Source of the DNA: Echinostoma caproni
Taxonomy: Eukaryota > Platyhelminthes > Trematoda > Plagiorchiida > Echinostomatidae
DNA length: 17,753 nucleotides
Direction: 5' to 3'
Assembly: GCA_900618425.1 (NCBI GenBank)
Contig: UZAN01050060.1
Span: 3,285-21,037, forward strand
Below are positions 16,721 to 17,753 of the stretch, one piece after another. The position numbers and the translations under genes are program-made. The notes under the pieces are model-generated. The model was given only the letters and a program-made list of their open reading frames with translations, ran no database searches and had not been told where the DNA came from. Positions within the stretch are counted from its first letter, which is position 1. Each line of letters starts with the position of its first letter.

Positions 16721-17204
16721 CTACCTCAAATTCGAGCTCGCAGAGAGCAGTACCTGCTAGGATTTCGAATAGTGCAACTGTTTCACATTCAGATCAGCCA
16801 TGTACGAGCGAATTATCAAACCAGTATGGGACATCAGTTTCACGATAATGTCAACCGATTGTTGTGCCTTCCCATTTGCGGGACGAAGCAAAACACGAAA
16901 CACAAGAGCCTCTAACACGAGCAGTACCTATTTTGAATTATACCACGAGTTACCTTACCTCAGTATTTGTTTTGTATGCTCAATGCAAATAACGATCCGG
17001 ATGGTATAACACTTTCAATGAACGACCGAGGATACGTCAATGATTCCCATACTGATATCCGAAGAATCGAATCTGGTTCAAGTTCGACTACTGCAATACA
17101 GTTTAAACATGCCAACGATTGTCGAACAAGTGACTCACAGCACGTCCACACTCGCTAACGACTATCTCACCCGTTTTCGAACTCGGTACTGACTCGGAAG
17201 CTCT
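16721..17204. other. Gypsy-2 tail or flank, no gene
   Basis: The frame after integrase stays open with a Ser-rich, low-complexity text (STSNSSSQRAVPARISNSAT), which is usual for the end of this polyprotein, until a stop near 16850. After that nothing is recognised. A 3' LTR should lie here, but without a 5' LTR to compare I cannot delimit it. Confidence 0.4.
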
Positions 17205-17297
17205 TGCTAACCCGTTCGCTACATCCTACGTGGAATGAACTACGTTATGGATGTTTACTTAGTTTAGCCCACGTGGGATGGAACGAACGGGTTAGTA
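17205..17297. repeat. Inverted repeat at the start of a LINE fragment
   Basis: The left arm (17205-17234) contains CTAACCCGTTCG and ACATCCTACGTGG. The right arm (17267-17297) contains CCCACGTGGGATG and CGAACGGGTTAG. The 12-base parts are perfect reverse complements, and about 25 of 30 positions match over the whole arm. About 32 bases separate the arms. The right arm encodes HVGWNERVSN of a LINE C-terminus. Read on the minus strand, the left arm gives HVGCSERVSK, so both arms derive from the same LINE segment in opposite directions. Confidence 0.8.
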
Positions 17298-17660
17298 ATG
17301 TGAAGGTAAGCCGTCGTTTGCTTGGGAGTTTATCAGGGATAAACGTGCTAGCTCATAGAATTCCCATAAGTAGGCTTCACTGGCTAGGGCACGTATTGCG
17401 TATGCTCAGCTGTCATCCGCCGTATCGTGCTTTATTAGCTGTAGCCGCTCCGGGTTGGAGGAAACTACGTGAAGGTGAACAGATAACGTGGAGAAGACGC
17501 ATGATAAAATGAACAGTGCCATTAGGTAGAGTTATCTTGCGCCTTCCAGGTTAGGGTCGGAAAGACTCCGCAATTAGCTGGTTGGATATATTGAAGGATA
17601 TGACAGCAAACCGACAGCAGTGGCGCTCTTGTTGTCCTTTCTTATCAGGTCAGAATACTC
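17235..17660 (+). pseudogene. LINE C-terminal fragment of the LINE-A type (LINE-D)
   Basis: From about 17267 the plus strand reads HVGWNERVSNVKVSRRLLGS, then LHWLGHVLRMLSCHPPYRAL, VAAPGWRKLREGEQ and ITWRRRMIK, with a stop at about 17511. Further on, SWLDILKDMTANRQQWRSCC (about 17571-17640) completes the C-terminus as in intact family members. It is the same module as 2640-2930, with a longer 3' end. The endonuclease and RT are absent, so this is a strongly 5'-truncated insertion that begins at or inside the inverted repeat. The last 90 bases of the window after about 17660 show nothing further. Confidence 0.8.
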
Positions 17661-17753
17661 TGTATGCAGATTTCGACTGCGTACTCTATGTTGACCATAG
17701 AGGTTCATCTTCTTACTCCTCGCCCAAAAGAGGTTCACCGGTTGTGGGAATAC
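17661..17753. other. Flank after LINE-D, nothing recognised
   Basis: Probably the 3' untranslated end of the LINE or flanking DNA. No tail repeat is visible before the window ends. Confidence 0.3.

Larger units (their letters stand above)
12060..17160 (+). mobile_element. Decayed CsRn1-like Ty3/gypsy element with nested insertions (gypsy-2)
   Basis: Plus-strand remnants follow the gag, protease, RT, RNase H, integrase order: capsid-like text near 12200-12320, a DTGA protease at 13010-13385, RT at 13751-13880 and 14235-14830, RNase H at 14880-15040, and integrase at 15734-16720. Sequence character (QAMTLRLCAVNGIPIPTFG, LPFGLRN, YIDDLLVASPN, TTGRGAQ, AYHPACNGLAECFHRQLK) matches the CsRn1 and related trematode elements. 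At least three foreign blocks sit inside it: a SINE with a partner unit at 13388-13755, an unknown block at 13885-14235, and a pyrimidine-rich block at 15041-15733. LTRs were not found. It is older than gypsy-1 by its density of lesions. Confidence 0.8.

Overview
The window looks like repeat-rich, intron-type DNA from a flatworm, most probably a digenean trematode of the liver-fluke or lung-fluke kind. Evidence is the protein character of its relics: an APE-endonuclease LINE whose C-terminus carries a WLGHVLRM-type motif and a WRRGMK-type motif, a CR1-like LINE, a Penelope-like C-terminal fragment, and two Ty3/gypsy elements, one resembling the CsRn1 lineage described from Clonorchis. There are no bacterial operons, ribosome-binding sites, rRNA genes or CRISPR arrays. 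The genus is an inference and was not tested by any search. Essentially every recognisable coding stretch is a dead mobile element with frameshifts, stops, deletions or lost catalytic residues. The only candidate host-gene sequence is one exon-like block at about 3445-3710.

Layout. 190-2930 (+): an almost end-to-end but decayed LINE (LINE-A: endonuclease, linker, reverse transcriptase, C-terminal domain). 3121-3377 (-): C-terminal fragment of a Penelope-like element. 3445-3710 (+): unrecognised exon-like block with a good splice donor and a 7-bp tandem duplication that breaks its frame. 4150-6700 (-): CR1-like LINE-B with a long RT frame. 7676-8320 (+): fragment of a third LINE (LINE-C: end of endonuclease plus linker). 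8326-10490 (-): gypsy-1, with a 5' LTR, a PBS-like site and gag, but with most of the protease, the RT core and the front of the integrase core missing, and with no 3' LTR. 10493-12050: nothing recognised. 12060 to about 17160 (+): gypsy-2 (gag traces, DTGA protease, YIDD RT, RNase H, integrase), interrupted by a tRNA-derived SINE, a second unit sharing the SINE tail in the opposite orientation, a block of roughly 300 bases of unknown origin, and a pyrimidine-rich block of about 690 bases. 17235-17660 (+): another LINE C-terminal fragment of the LINE-A type, starting inside an inverted repeat.

The parts do not work together as a system. They record successive nested insertions and then neutral decay. 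I looked for an undescribed system and did not find one. The most informative leads are the exon-like block, the inverted repeat at the LINE end near 17205-17297, the paired opposite-facing SINE-type tails, and the internally deleted but end-preserving structure of gypsy-1.
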